The notes: generated by a model not told the origin, from the letters alone. Counted from the first letter of the stretch, positions 16,652 to 26,367 are shown. The stretch is DNA of 64,000 bases from an uncultured Hyphomonas sp. (GCF_963677035.1 NZ_OY781472.1:2666001-2730000), one strand, 5' to 3'. Numbers and translations are program-made.

Positions 16652-17572
16652 GTGGCGAACCAGCTCAAACTATTTGATGTGCTGAAAAAAGACGAGTTGC
16701 GCGAATTGCGTCAGAAGTCAGACGTGAGGGCATTCGCCACATTGAGCTGGAACTGGGCCCTGATCGTGGCGGCTTTTGCTGTGGCAATCATCTGGCCGAA
16801 CCCTCTGACAATCCTGGCCGGGATAATCATACTGGGGGGACGTCAGTTGGGTCTTGGCATCATTAATCATGATTGCGCCCACCATGCTTTCTTTAAGAGC
16901 CCGAAAGTGGACGAATTTGTCGGCCACTTTCTTGTTGGCGCGCCGATGAACATCTCGCTGCCGGTCTACCGGGCTTATCATCTTAAACATCACAAATATG
17001 CGGGCACGCCGAATGACCCGGATATTGTGTTTGTGAAGAACTACCCGGTTTCAAAGGACAGCCTCCGCCGCAAGTTCGTGCGCGATTTTACCGGACGGAC
17101 CGGATTCCGCGATACTGCGCGGAAAATCCGGCATTTCAAACTGTCGCGTAACTGGCCATGGCTTTCATTCCACATCCTGCTGTTGGGGACGCTGACGCTG
17201 GCAGGCGCGCCGTGGGCATACCTGATGTGGTGGGCTGCGGAACTCTTTGTTTATCCAGCTATCGTGCGCCTGCGCCAGATCGGCGAACATGGCACCGCCA
17301 AAGACCGTTCTCAGCTCGATCCGCGTCTCAATACTGGCACTACGACGGCGCCTTTCTGGCAGAGAGTGCTGATCGCTCCGAATGATGTGAACTACCATCT
17401 TGAGCATCACATGTTCGCTTCGATTCCGCCTTACCGGCTGAAACGTCTGCACCAGCTGCTGGCTTCCCGCGGATATTATGAAGGCTTTGAGTGCATCTCG
17501 AAGGACTATGTCGATGTCATCCGACGCGCTGTGCGACCGGAAGATCGACCGGCGATGGTCCCTGCGGAATAG
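16652..17572 (+). CDS. Membrane fatty acid desaturase
   Basis: This 306-residue integral membrane di-iron enzyme carries the three histidine boxes: HDCAHH (near residue 72), HHLKHH-type YHLKHHK (near 108) and YHLEHHM (near 250). Hydrophobic pairs lie around residues 30-65 and 165-200. The boxes fit the acyl-lipid or beta-carotene-hydroxylase-like desaturase superfamily. The start is GTG after GGGAGA. With a PaaX-type regulator divergent and a MaoC hydratase convergent, it may adjust membrane lipids. The exact substrate is unknown. Confidence 0.85.
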   Translation: MANQLKLFDVLKKDELRELRQKSDVRAFATLSWNWALIVAAFAVAIIWPNPLTILAGIIILGGRQLGLGIINHDCAHHAFFKSPKVDEFVGHFLVGAPMNISLPVYRAYHLKHHKYAGTPNDPDIVFVKNYPVSKDSLRRKFVRDFTGRTGFRDTARKIRHFKLSRNWPWLSFHILLLGTLTLAGAPWAYLMWWAAELFVYPAIVRLRQIGEHGTAKDRSQLDPRLNTGTTTAPFWQRVLIAPNDVNYHLEHHMFASIPPYRLKRLHQLLASRGYYEGFECISKDYVDVIRRAVRPEDRPAMVPAE

Positions 17573-17578
17573 GGCGAC

Positions 17579-18046
17579 TTATTCGGCACTGCTTTCCGGA
17601 TCGCGGACCTTTACCAAGGCGTTCGATACCATGGTCATGACGATTTCATTGTCCTGATTGTAGACTGTTTGCTCTGTCTTCGTCAGGCCCATGTCCGGAC
17701 GGCTTTTCATGCGGCGCTTGCCAGTGAGCTTCGATTCCACCCGCAACGTATCGCCCGGATAAACGGGTTTACGCCAGCGCAGCTCGTCCACACCTGGTGA
17801 ACCGAGTGCCGCGGTCGGTTCCTGCGTGCTCCATCCTTCGACCATCATGCGCATTGTCATTGCTGCAGTGTGCCAGCCGGATGCCGACAGGCGGCCGAAG
17901 TGGGTCTTGGCTGCTGCATCGTCATCGAGGTGAAAGGGCTGAGGGTCATATTTGCCTGCAAAGGCGATAACTTCTTCGCGTGTGACCTTATAGGTCAGTT
18001 CAGATTTCGTGAGTGTGCCAATCACCAGGTCTTCATAATACCGCAT
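17579..18046 (-). CDS. MaoC-like (R)-hydratase domain protein
   Basis: This 155-residue single hot-dog protein has YDPQPFHLDDDAAAKTHFGRLSASGWHT, with the Asp and His of the hydratase-2 motif (DPQPFH). Members hydrate trans-2-enoyl-CoA or act on related thioesters in acyl-CoA metabolism. The end converges on the desaturase stop (6 nt apart). Its precise substrate cannot be told. Confidence 0.82.
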   Translation of the reverse strand: MRYYEDLVIGTLTKSELTYKVTREEVIAFAGKYDPQPFHLDDDAAAKTHFGRLSASGWHTAAMTMRMMVEGWSTQEPTAALGSPGVDELRWRKPVYPGDTLRVESKLTGKRRMKSRPDMGLTKTEQTVYNQDNEIVMTMVSNALVKVRDPESSAE

Positions 18047-18063
18047 GCGTAGGTCCTCGGTCC

Positions 18064-18094
18064 CAAAAGAAAGCCGCGCCTGATTGGCGCGGCT
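18064..18094 (-). terminator. Rho-independent terminator, leftward
   Basis: On the minus strand a perfect nine-base stem (AGCCGCGCC/GGCGCGGCT, arms 18086-18094 and 18072-18080, five-base loop) is followed by TTCTTTT. It lies 77 nt past the stop of the TauE/SafE gene and just upstream of the MaoC start, so it should separate those two transcripts. Confidence 0.8.
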
Positions 18095-18127
18095 CGCGTT
18101 ACGTTAGGCAAGGATGCCAGACAGTCA

Positions 18128-18160
18128 CTCCGGACACTTCCTGATTGGAAGTGTCCGGAG
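18128..18160. other. Perfect 13-bp inverted repeat without T-run
   Basis: CTCCGGACACTTC (18128-18140) and GAAGTGTCCGGAG (18148-18160) pair perfectly around a seven-base loop, ten bases past the TauE/SafE stop. Neither side has a T-run, so it may act as an mRNA-stabilising 3' hairpin or a protein-binding palindrome before the true terminator at 18064-18094. Confidence 0.6.
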
Positions 18161-18170
18161 CCAGATAAGC

Positions 18171-19082
18171 TCAGCGCCCGCCCATGTGAGGCAGTTCCGT
18201 CGTGACCTGGACAGCTGAAGCTGTCGTCAGCGGGTTCTTTGCAGGCGCATGGTGGAATGCCGTCCACAGCATCAGGCTGGAGGTGCAAAGCAGGTAGACG
18301 CCGAGCGCCTTTTTCAGCTTTGCTGAGTCCAGGCTGTGAGCCAGCGCCGCGCCGATCGGGGCTGTGATCATGCTCATCGAGATGATGGCGAGCATGGCGA
18401 CAACATTCACATAACCAATTGAGCCAAAGGGCAGGCCGGTTTGGCCCAGGCCGCTGATAATCGACCCGATCGTGCCTGGAACGGCGATGATTGTCCCGAA
18501 ACCTGCCGCTGTCGCGATGGCCCGGTGCACCGGCTGGCCCGACAAGGTCATGATCAGAATGGCCGGCGTACCGCCGCCGATGCCAAGCAGGGTGCAGAAC
18601 CCGCCGAGGAAACTGCCAAGTCCGCCGCGTGCGACACCCTTCGGCATTTCATCCGAAACGGTGCGCTTGGACAGGATCGGGAACAGGAAGTGCCAGGCCA
18701 TGATGAACACGCCGACCCCGAAGATGATCTTCAGAGACTTGCCGTCCAGGAACCGGGCCACGCTAAGGCCCAGCACGACGCCGAGGACAACCCATGGCGC
18801 CCACTGCTTGAGGATGTTGAAATCTACAGCCCCTCGCTTCGCGTGCGCCTGCACGGATCGAAGCGAGGTGAAAATGATCGTGGCCAGCGAAGTGCCGATG
18901 GCGACGTGCATGATCTTGTCCTCGGACATCGGTTGGCCCGTTGTCGAGAGGAGGGAGAAGACTGCCGCGAGTGCCGGGACGACGACAAAGCCGCCGCCGA
19001 TTCCGAACAGACCCGCCAGGAGGCCGGCAAAGGCACCGGCAACCAGCATGGAGAGAATAAGTGGTAGAGCATCAGCTAACAT
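18171..19082 (-). CDS. TauE/SafE family membrane exporter
   Basis: This 303-residue inner-membrane protein has eight or so hydrophobic segments and the family hallmarks LLAGLFGIGGGFVVVPAL near residue 22 and FLGGFCTLLGIGGGTPAIL near 157. Members move sulfite, sulfonate-derived organosulfur anions or related compounds across the inner membrane. It is 47 nt downstream of the TonB receptor on the same strand, so the two are probably cotranscribed. A joint role in uptake or release of one compound is inference. Confidence 0.85.
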   Translation of the reverse strand: MLADALPLILSMLVAGAFAGLLAGLFGIGGGFVVVPALAAVFSLLSTTGQPMSEDKIMHVAIGTSLATIIFTSLRSVQAHAKRGAVDFNILKQWAPWVVLGVVLGLSVARFLDGKSLKIIFGVGVFIMAWHFLFPILSKRTVSDEMPKGVARGGLGSFLGGFCTLLGIGGGTPAILIMTLSGQPVHRAIATAAGFGTIIAVPGTIGSIISGLGQTGLPFGSIGYVNVVAMLAIISMSMITAPIGAALAHSLDSAKLKKALGVYLLCTSSLMLWTAFHHAPAKNPLTTASAVQVTTELPHMGGR

Positions 19083-19129
19083 TGGATCTACTCGATTTCA
19101 TTTCAGAAAAGATTTGAACGCTCACAGGA

Positions 19130-21454
19130 TCAGAAGCGGACCGTCAGGGTCGCCTGGAACGTGCGTGGGTTGAGTGGACGGAAATAGGCGGAACCGGCAA
19201 AGACAAAGGCGGTGGTCACTTCTTCGTCGAGCAGGTTGTCGACGTTGAACCGCAGGCTGACATTTTCCGGAATGCCGAAATCGTTCGGGCCGCCGAGGTC
19301 CAGGTAACCGCTCAACACGGCGAAGCTGTCCATCTTGTAGCTCTCGGTGTAGTCAGCATAGCGTTTGCCGGTATATTTGCCGGAGATGTTGGCAACCATC
19401 CATTCGGTTGGTTCGTAGGTTACGCCGCCGGTGAACAGCCATTCCGGGCTGTCGGCCAGGATAAAGCCGTCTTCATCTTCGGCGTGGTTGTATGTCAGGT
19501 TGCCGTCCAGATAGACCTTGTCGTCGAGGAATGCTGGTTGATAGACGCCTGAAAGTTCGAAGCCGTAAGCCTCGGTCTTGCCGGCGTTGATGTAGAAGGC
19601 TTCCGGTTGTTGGGTGGCCGGGTTGATGACGCTGCCGGCCACAAGACGATTGTCGAAGCTGGTGAAGAACAGTGCGGCAGAGCCGTAGAACTGCGAGCGG
19701 TTGGTACGGTAGCCGATTTCGAAGTTCTGGGATTCCTCACCCTTCGGTGCTGGCAGCGGCGCGGTCGCTGCATCCGTGGAGGCGATGGAGAAGATATCGT
19801 CTGCGCCGCGAGGGAGAGCATAGTTCTGCGAGTAGGAAGCGAACAGCTGGTCGCTGTCGTTCACCTCGTAGACTGCGCCGACCATAGGCAGGAAGCTGTC
19901 GTTGTAGTCTTCGCCGACCGTCTGTGGGCCGAACTTTTCGTAATCATTATAGTCGCGATAGCCGCTCAACTGATAATCGACGCTAAGGCTTTTCACTCCG
20001 ACTTCGAGGTTCAGCTTCTCGTCCATCAGGCTGATCGTGTCCTTCAGGTAGAGCTGGGTCGTCTTGCGGGTCGAGGTGTAATTGCGGCGATAGTAGGCGA
20101 CTTCGTCCCAGATCACGTCGCCGTCGGCCGAGCCGTTGGTTTTGTTGAGACGCTGTTGGGTGCGGTTGTAGTCTTCGTCTTCATACCAGGCGCCGAACTC
20201 GACCTTGTGGTTGGCGACCTGCCATTCGAGACCGGCGACAGCTCCCTTGCGCGTGCCACCAACGCCGGAGAGACCGTATTGCACGCCGCGCGGGTGCACG
20301 ACGTCGAGGCCGACAAGTACCTGACGCTCATAAATGCCGAGCGAGTTATTGTAACTGTCTGGTGAGACGCCGAAGCCGTCCTTGTCTTCCTGATAAGCCG
20401 TCGCCTTGAACATGAGGTTCGGCGTGATGTCTGTCTGGAAGTTCAGCGAGTAGAGGCTGTCGTCGCGGACGTTGATCCGATCCTCATAATAGCGGGTGCA
20501 GTCATTGCCGGTGAATATCGGTGAGAAGTCATTCCCATCGATCACTCCATCGCCGTTATAGTCGTAAACGTCGGAAATCGGTTCGATACAGCCAGTTTCC
20601 GGAATGGCATCCAGGTAGGCGTAGTAATAGTCGTTCTCGAATACAGACTGCGGGGCAGACGGTGAGTCATAGTCGTGGAAGTCGTTGTGGACGTAGCCGA
20701 ACTTGATGAACGTATCTTCGTCGAACTCGTACTTGATCTTGCCCTCGATATGCTCGCGGTCGATTGTGCCCGGGCCGCGCCACAGGTCGCTGTCTGTCTT
20801 GGACCGGCTGACATAGGCTGACAGGCCATTCCAGTTGCCGGTCTCCAGCTTGATGAAGCTACGCTCCAGATTGTCGTCGCCCATCGTGTAGGAAATCATG
20901 CCGCCGGGCGTGTCAGAGGTGTCGACTGTATTATAAGAGACGATCGGGCCCAGCGATGAGTAGCTCGGAAGGGAGACATCGCCCGCGCCCGGGGACGCGA
21001 CAACGGAACCGAGGTTTTCATTGTCCACATAGCGGAAGATCGGGCTGCCGCCGAACGCATCGGAGCGGCCCATCGGCACGCCGTCCAGCACGAAGCCGAT
21101 CTGCTGCAGGTTAAAGGCGCGCACGGTGACGGAGTTGCCGAATTCGTAGAGGCCAAGCGCGCCATCTGTCTGAACGTTGAAGCCCGGCAGGGATTCCAGC
21201 ATCTTCAGGCCGGAGATGCCGCCCGGTGCGGAGAGGAGTTCGTCGCGGGTGACAGCGACGGTATTGGTCGCTTCACCCTGACCAATCGCGGTATCTGCCG
21301 TCGAGACCCGGCGGCCCTGGACGACCACTGCTTTCATGGTCGCCTGCTCGTCGGTCTGTGCGGTCTCTTGTGCGTTCGCCACGGTCGTCATGGACGCCGC
21401 GATCAGCGAGGCAACGCATATTCCGAATTTCAGGCGATTGGTCAGGCGACTCAT
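19130..21454 (-). CDS. TonB-dependent outer-membrane receptor with EF-hand-like loop
   Basis: This 774-residue precursor has a signal peptide ending near VANA-QE, a plug domain (SVTVRAFNLQQIGFVLDGVPM near residues 110-130), and a barrel ending in a terminal Phe (FQATLTVRF). Residues 298-309 (DYNGDGVIDGND) match a canonical 12-residue EF-hand calcium loop, bracketed by Cys289 and Cys319 in what should be an extracellular loop. It precedes the TauE/SafE gene. The ribosome site is GGGAG, eight bases upstream. The ligand is unknown. Confidence 0.88.
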   Translation of the reverse strand: MSRLTNRLKFGICVASLIAASMTTVANAQETAQTDEQATMKAVVVQGRRVSTADTAIGQGEATNTVAVTRDELLSAPGGISGLKMLESLPGFNVQTDGALGLYEFGNSVTVRAFNLQQIGFVLDGVPMGRSDAFGGSPIFRYVDNENLGSVVASPGAGDVSLPSYSSLGPIVSYNTVDTSDTPGGMISYTMGDDNLERSFIKLETGNWNGLSAYVSRSKTDSDLWRGPGTIDREHIEGKIKYEFDEDTFIKFGYVHNDFHDYDSPSAPQSVFENDYYYAYLDAIPETGCIEPISDVYDYNGDGVIDGNDFSPIFTGNDCTRYYEDRINVRDDSLYSLNFQTDITPNLMFKATAYQEDKDGFGVSPDSYNNSLGIYERQVLVGLDVVHPRGVQYGLSGVGGTRKGAVAGLEWQVANHKVEFGAWYEDEDYNRTQQRLNKTNGSADGDVIWDEVAYYRRNYTSTRKTTQLYLKDTISLMDEKLNLEVGVKSLSVDYQLSGYRDYNDYEKFGPQTVGEDYNDSFLPMVGAVYEVNDSDQLFASYSQNYALPRGADDIFSIASTDAATAPLPAPKGEESQNFEIGYRTNRSQFYGSAALFFTSFDNRLVAGSVINPATQQPEAFYINAGKTEAYGFELSGVYQPAFLDDKVYLDGNLTYNHAEDEDGFILADSPEWLFTGGVTYEPTEWMVANISGKYTGKRYADYTESYKMDSFAVLSGYLDLGGPNDFGIPENVSLRFNVDNLLDEEVTTAFVFAGSAYFRPLNPRTFQATLTVRF

Positions 21455-21990
21455 TACTTTACTCCCAGCAGCAGAATGATTGTGCGCGCAAAATGTCTGC
21501 GGTGCGGGGATGCGGGAACTGCGCGATATAAAGTGGATGTGTTAAAAGCGGCCTCGTGCCTGCATTCGGGCGCAAATGAGCAAAGCTGAGTGTTTCTTGT
21601 GCAATGCGTTATGGCGCGGGTCCGATGGCCGCCGAGTCGATGGCCAGCATTTCAGCAATCTGAGGTAGACAGAGCACCGTCAAAGGTTTCTGGCAGCGAG
21701 CCACCGTCCTTAAAACCGGCGCCGCTCAACCGCGGCTTTTTCGTGGGGGAGTTCACCGATCCGGGCAGCCACGTGTGGCGATGATTGTTCCCCTGTTATG
21801 AGTATATTTCTGAAGGGGGAGGCGTAGATCTGGGGGGCGTCAGGCAGGCCTGCGCTGCTACAGGCATTGGGCGGTGCGCTATTATGAGGACGAAATTGGC
21901 TTGAGGAGGACCTGCTTTCCGAAATGGACGGCCTTGCCTGCTTCATGATTTGCGGCAGGCTGCGCGTCCAGCAACGGCCAAGCCGATGGA
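21455..21990. other. Intergenic region, no convincing gene
   Basis: These 536 nt lie between two leftward genes. A short hairpin GCCGC-TCAACC-GCGGC (21721-21736) is followed by TTTTT on the plus strand, with TTTT also near on the minus side, so it may be a weak terminator for the amidotransferase gene. Short open frames here lack ribosome sites and recognisable sequence. Confidence 0.5.
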
Positions 21991-22797
21991 TCAGTCTTTC
22001 GTTTGCGCCAGGATAGCTCCGTCCTTCAACACCAGGGCCGTGCCGCGTTCCAGTGGGGTCCACCCCTCAGGATCGAGCGGGATAGAAGCGAACAGATGCA
22101 ATGGGCTGGCGATTTTATCGATACTGGCACCGCGTACGTTCCAGGCTCGGCCGCGATGCGCATCATCGAAGGAGCGAATATTGAGGCCGGGTTCACGCGG
22201 CTCGGTCAGCCCGTCCTCGGTTTCGAACCGCCGCCGGTCGGCATGGACGAACAGGTGCTCCCCATCAAAGAAGAGAAAATTGGCACTGCCCATCTCGCGC
22301 ATTTCCGCTGCGAAGCGTGAGAAAATGGAGTGGCGGTCTTTCACCGATGCGCTTTCAGCCTTGTTCAGCCGGTCCAGCAGGATGAGGAATGCCAGTTCGG
22401 AATCGGTGTCGCCTATCCTTTCCCCGATCAGGGCGCGGGCGTCGTCGCGTGCTTCGATTCCGGGAAGGTCGCCATTATGAGCAAAGGCCATCCTCTTGCC
22501 GCGCACCACGCGGTCGAAAGGGTGCGTGTTCGCCAGCGCGGGGTCTCCTGCTGAAGCGCGGCGGACATGCGCCATCAGGTGCTTGCAGGGCCTTTCGTTG
22601 CGAACCACCATGCGCGTGAGTTCGCTGGAGGCGGCAGGATCAGGTTCGCGAAACAGATAGGCGTCGCGGTCTTGAGAAAACAGGATGCCCCAGCCATCGC
22701 GATTGCGGTGTTTCTCGCCGCCTTCCTGAGCAAACAGATCGAGTTCGTAGCGAACCGTATGCGGGGTCGATGCGCTCATTGCGAAAAGTTCACACAT
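21991..22797 (-). CDS. Class II glutamine amidotransferase (YafJ-like)
   Basis: This 268-residue protein starts MCELFAMS, exposing Cys2 as the N-terminal nucleophile after Met removal. It has the Ntn-hydrolase glutaminase segments HRNRDGWGI, LMAHVRRAS and FAHNGDL. There is no second catalytic domain, so it belongs to the stand-alone group typified by YafJ, whose ammonia acceptor is mostly unknown. It is divergent from the M61 peptidase with about 155 nt between. Confidence 0.88.
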   Translation of the reverse strand: MCELFAMSASTPHTVRYELDLFAQEGGEKHRNRDGWGILFSQDRDAYLFREPDPAASSELTRMVVRNERPCKHLMAHVRRASAGDPALANTHPFDRVVRGKRMAFAHNGDLPGIEARDDARALIGERIGDTDSELAFLILLDRLNKAESASVKDRHSIFSRFAAEMREMGSANFLFFDGEHLFVHADRRRFETEDGLTEPREPGLNIRSFDDAHRGRAWNVRGASIDKIASPLHLFASIPLDPEGWTPLERGTALVLKDGAILAQTKD

Positions 22798-22952
22798 TCA
22801 ACAGCACCCATTCTTCCTGTCGGTTAAAACGAATGTGCTTTGTGCAGCGATCAGCCGCCGGCCACAAGAAAGAAAGCGCTTCTGCGCTCACGCTCTTGTC
22901 TTGGGGGTGAGGGGCAAATACGCAAGTATAGTAATGGCCTATCAAGGGGTAA

Positions 22953-24809
22953 GTGCCTGTGGCCGATCTTGACGTGGAGCGCCCTTTGACAATCCAGCTC
23001 ACGGTAGATGCGACGGATGTCGCGCGCGCGATTTTCTGGACCAAACAGACTGTGCCGGTTGTGGGACACGAAGGCCAGATCGCACTCACCCTGGCCAAAT
23101 GGTTGCCAGCGTACCATGCGCCGCGCGGCGCGATCGACCGGCTGGCCGGGCTGGATTTCCGTGCCGACGGCCAGGCCTGCCCCTGGCGGCGCGATCCCGG
23201 CAATCCCTACAAGCTGCTCGTCGAGCTGCCCGATGGGGCAAGAAGGCTGGAAATTTCCCATCAATCTCTGTCCCCGACGCAAGGCAATCAGGGCCGCATC
23301 ATGGTGAGCGATGAGATACTTCGCTTCCACTGGGAGGAGTGTTTGCTTTACCCGGCAGATGCCCCGGTCGACGACATCCTGATTGAGGCGGCAATCCGCC
23401 TGCCTGAAGGATGGGATTGGGCCTGCGCACTTGGCACTGACGATCAGGCGCAGGCCGGGGCGGAGAAGTCGCTCCTGCAGTTCGCTCCAGTGAATGTTCG
23501 GGCGCTGATAGATTGCCCGGTGCTGGCGGGCACTCACACCCATCGCGAACGGCTGGACGAGGATATCGAGCTGCTGATCGTTGCCGACCGGGCCGACCAG
23601 CTGCCGCAACAAGGCACCGAGGAACTATATTGCCACCAGCGCCTGATTACGGAAGCGGATGCGCTGTTCGGCAAGCGGCCTTTCGGCAAGTATTTCTTCC
23701 TCATGGCCTGTTCCGATCAAGTCGGGCGGATGGGGCTGGAGCATGAAAGCTGTAGCGAGCAAGGGGTGCGCGCGACCTATTTCAGCAATTGGGAAAGCTC
23801 AACCACCGAGCGCGACCTGCTCCCGCACGAATACGTCCACGCCTGGGTCGGCAAGTACCGCGTGCCGGCGGGCAATTTCCAGCCCGACTTCAGCCGTATG
23901 ACCAATGAGTTGATGTGGGTCTATGAAGGGCTGACTCAATATTACGGTCATGTGTTGGCTGCTCGCTGTGGACTGATTTCTGCCAGTATGACGCGGGATG
24001 CCTTCGCCCTGATCTTCGCGACATACGACAATCGTCCAGGCCGCACATGGCGACCGCTGGCAGATACAGACAACGACCCGATCTTCACTGCGCGCGAGGT
24101 GCAGCCGTGGCAAAGCTGGCAGCGGTCAGAAGACTATTATTCTGAAGGCCTGCTGATCTGGTTAGAGGCGGATGTCATCATCCGTACCGGATCGGACGGC
24201 AAATGCTCGCTTGATGACCTCATGCGCCGCTTCTTTGCTCCTCCTGCTACGGAAGAATCGGGACGGCGCCTTGCGCAACGGCCTTATACCCGTGCCGATC
24301 TGATCGAGGCGCTGACGGATCTTCATCAATACGATTGGAGCAAATTCTTCGCATCGCGGGTGGATGGCATTGCACCGCACGCACCTTATGCCGGTATCGA
24401 AAATGGCGGCTATCGCGTTGTCTGGAACGGCAGGCCTTCAGGCTGGCTTGCCGACGATCAGACGCACCATTCCTATTTCGATTTTTCCTATTCACTCGGC
24501 CTTAAAGTCGGGGTCGGTGCCAGGGTCATCGATGTCCTGTGGGATGGACCTGCGTTCCAGGCGGGCATGGTGAAGGGTATGGAGATCCTGTCCGTCGGCG
24601 GGATTACATATTCACACGCGGCGATGCAGGATGCCCTGGACGCATGCGCCGGGGGCGGCGGCCCGATAGAGCTGGTTGTGAGACGGCTGGACAAGGTCAA
24701 AGCCGTCATCCTCCAAAGCCCGGAAGGGCAGCGCTATCCGTGCCTCGAACCTTCTACAGACGGTCCGCGGGTGCTGGATGCCATACTGTCCCCTCGCGTA
24801 GTTGGGTGA
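22953..24809 (+). CDS. M61 family metallopeptidase with PDZ domain
   Basis: This 618-residue protein has the M61 zinc motif HEYVHAW near residue 295 and the third ligand in MWVYEGLTQYYG near 325. A PDZ-like domain at about residues 510-600 (KVGVGARVIDVLWDGPAFQAGMVKGMEI) completes the family plan of the glycyl aminopeptidase group. No signal peptide is seen. GTG at 22953 follows AGGGG; a second GTG lies six bases on. It is followed by a permease and malic enzyme, which suggests peptide and amino acid use (inference). Confidence 0.87.
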   Translation: MPVADLDVERPLTIQLTVDATDVARAIFWTKQTVPVVGHEGQIALTLAKWLPAYHAPRGAIDRLAGLDFRADGQACPWRRDPGNPYKLLVELPDGARRLEISHQSLSPTQGNQGRIMVSDEILRFHWEECLLYPADAPVDDILIEAAIRLPEGWDWACALGTDDQAQAGAEKSLLQFAPVNVRALIDCPVLAGTHTHRERLDEDIELLIVADRADQLPQQGTEELYCHQRLITEADALFGKRPFGKYFFLMACSDQVGRMGLEHESCSEQGVRATYFSNWESSTTERDLLPHEYVHAWVGKYRVPAGNFQPDFSRMTNELMWVYEGLTQYYGHVLAARCGLISASMTRDAFALIFATYDNRPGRTWRPLADTDNDPIFTAREVQPWQSWQRSEDYYSEGLLIWLEADVIIRTGSDGKCSLDDLMRRFFAPPATEESGRRLAQRPYTRADLIEALTDLHQYDWSKFFASRVDGIAPHAPYAGIENGGYRVVWNGRPSGWLADDQTHHSYFDFSYSLGLKVGVGARVIDVLWDGPAFQAGMVKGMEILSVGGITYSHAAMQDALDACAGGGGPIELVVRRLDKVKAVILQSPEGQRYPCLEPSTDGPRVLDAILSPRVVG

Positions 24810-25030
24810 GATATGGCGCGTAAATGTGGCGACCAGGATATTCCCCTTTCGCTTTCTTCAGTGAACCTGAGTATACGTGTTTTGGGGTTGATGTCGGCGC
24901 AATTGCTCGTCACTAAATAGCGGGGTCGCAGGGTATCTGTGTTTCAGGCCGATGCCTCCAAAAGCGCTTCCCTTCGACTTTGTCATGAGAGACTGGACGG
25001 CGGTCTCTTTCCGGTGGAAGGGCGTTATTC

Positions 25031-26347
25031 ATGAAGAAAGCGGGCAGAGTCACACTTTCTCTGGTTGAGGTCGTCTCGCTGGGCGTTGGGACGATGATCG
25101 GGGCTGGGATCTTCGCTCTGTTCGGGCAAATTTCGACCTTGGCGGGCGGTTATGCATGGGCCGCGTTTCTCGTTTCGGCGGTCGTGTCAGCGCTGGCAGG
25201 TTACGCCTATTATGATCTTTCCAAGATATCGAACAGCAATGGCGGTGTGGCCGAATATCTGACGCGCGGCTGGAACGGTAGTTTGATCGGTAGCGCAATT
25301 TCCTTTTGCTATTTTCTCTCCATCGCGATCGTCCTGGGTCTGGTGGCTGAAAGTTTCGGCCACTACGCGACCAAGGTCCTGTCGCTCGATACGGGATGGA
25401 TGAACTATTTCGCCATCGGTGTGATGTTGGCATTCCTGCTGATCAATGCCCTGGGTATCAAGCTGATGGGCGTTGCGGAGAAGATCCTCGTGATCGCCAA
25501 GCTGATCGTACTGGTCGGTTTTACGGTCATTGCGTTTACGCGGTTCGATGCCGCCATCTATTCGGCGAACAATAGTGCGGTCAGCTTCGGCTTCGGTAAC
25601 TTCATCAACGCTGTTGCGCTCGCCAACCTTTCCTTCGCGGGGTTCGCGGTCATCGCGAATGCCGGTGGCAGTGTGAAAAGCAAGTCTGTCATCGCGAAAG
25701 CAATCCTGATTGCGATCCTGCTGGTCGGCGCTGTATACGTCGCGCTCGATGTAGCGGTCTTCGGCAGCATCGATCTGTCGACCATTGAGAGCGCCAAGGA
25801 CTATGCGCTCGCCGCCGCCGCCCGGCCGGATCTGGGGTCTGCCGGCTTCCTGATCATCGGTATCACCGCGATGATTTCAACGATGACCAATATCAACGCC
25901 AACATCTTCTCTGGTTCGAGCACCGTCAGTTACATGGCGAAACACAACGAGGTGAGCCCGGCGCTGGCCAGGCCCGTGTTCCTGCGTCAAGGCAATCTCG
26001 CGATGCTGGCGACGGTTGCCATCGTGATTGCAATGATCGTCCTGCTGGATCTATCGCAGATCGGCGACGTCGCCAGTGCGACCTTCCTGCTTGTGCACAC
26101 ATTCGTTCCGCTGGGCGCCGCCCTGAAAAACCGGGACGGTGCAGGCGGTCGCCTCGTGCTGTTGTGGCTCGGAACGCTCGCCAATGGAGGCCTGTTGCTA
26201 TTCTTCCTGTGGCATCTGGCCGGCAAGCAGGTACTGGAAGTCTACATCTTCGCAGGTTTCATTCTGTTCGCTTTGATATTTACAGGCACCTACAGAAAGT
26301 TGCTGGGCAAAGTTGCGATCGAAGATGGCAGCGGCGGACCATCGTGA
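25031..26347 (+). CDS. APC-superfamily amino acid permease
   Basis: This 438-residue membrane protein begins with SLVEVVSLGVGTMIGAGIFALFG, the glycine-rich first helix of amino acid/polyamine/cation permeases. About twelve hydrophobic stretches follow. Members import amino acids by proton or cation symport or exchange. The stop overlaps a GTG of the next gene and the malic enzyme follows immediately, so cotranscription is likely. The substrate cannot be set from the sequence. Confidence 0.85.
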   Translation: MKKAGRVTLSLVEVVSLGVGTMIGAGIFALFGQISTLAGGYAWAAFLVSAVVSALAGYAYYDLSKISNSNGGVAEYLTRGWNGSLIGSAISFCYFLSIAIVLGLVAESFGHYATKVLSLDTGWMNYFAIGVMLAFLLINALGIKLMGVAEKILVIAKLIVLVGFTVIAFTRFDAAIYSANNSAVSFGFGNFINAVALANLSFAGFAVIANAGGSVKSKSVIAKAILIAILLVGAVYVALDVAVFGSIDLSTIESAKDYALAAAARPDLGSAGFLIIGITAMISTMTNINANIFSGSSTVSYMAKHNEVSPALARPVFLRQGNLAMLATVAIVIAMIVLLDLSQIGDVASATFLLVHTFVPLGAALKNRDGAGGRLVLLWLGTLANGGLLLFFLWHLAGKQVLEVYIFAGFILFALIFTGTYRKLLGKVAIEDGSGGPS

Positions 26348-26367
26348 AAAAAACGAAGAAACGAACA

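Noticed and set aside
22851..23612. Leftward frame opposite the M61 gene
   Set aside because: Antisense to the start of a gene with clear peptidase motifs; no support of its own.
26164..26367. Longer malic enzyme frame starting within the permease gene
   Set aside because: It overlaps the permease C-terminus in another frame and adds residues unlike malic enzyme; ATG 26368 (or GTG 26344) fits better.
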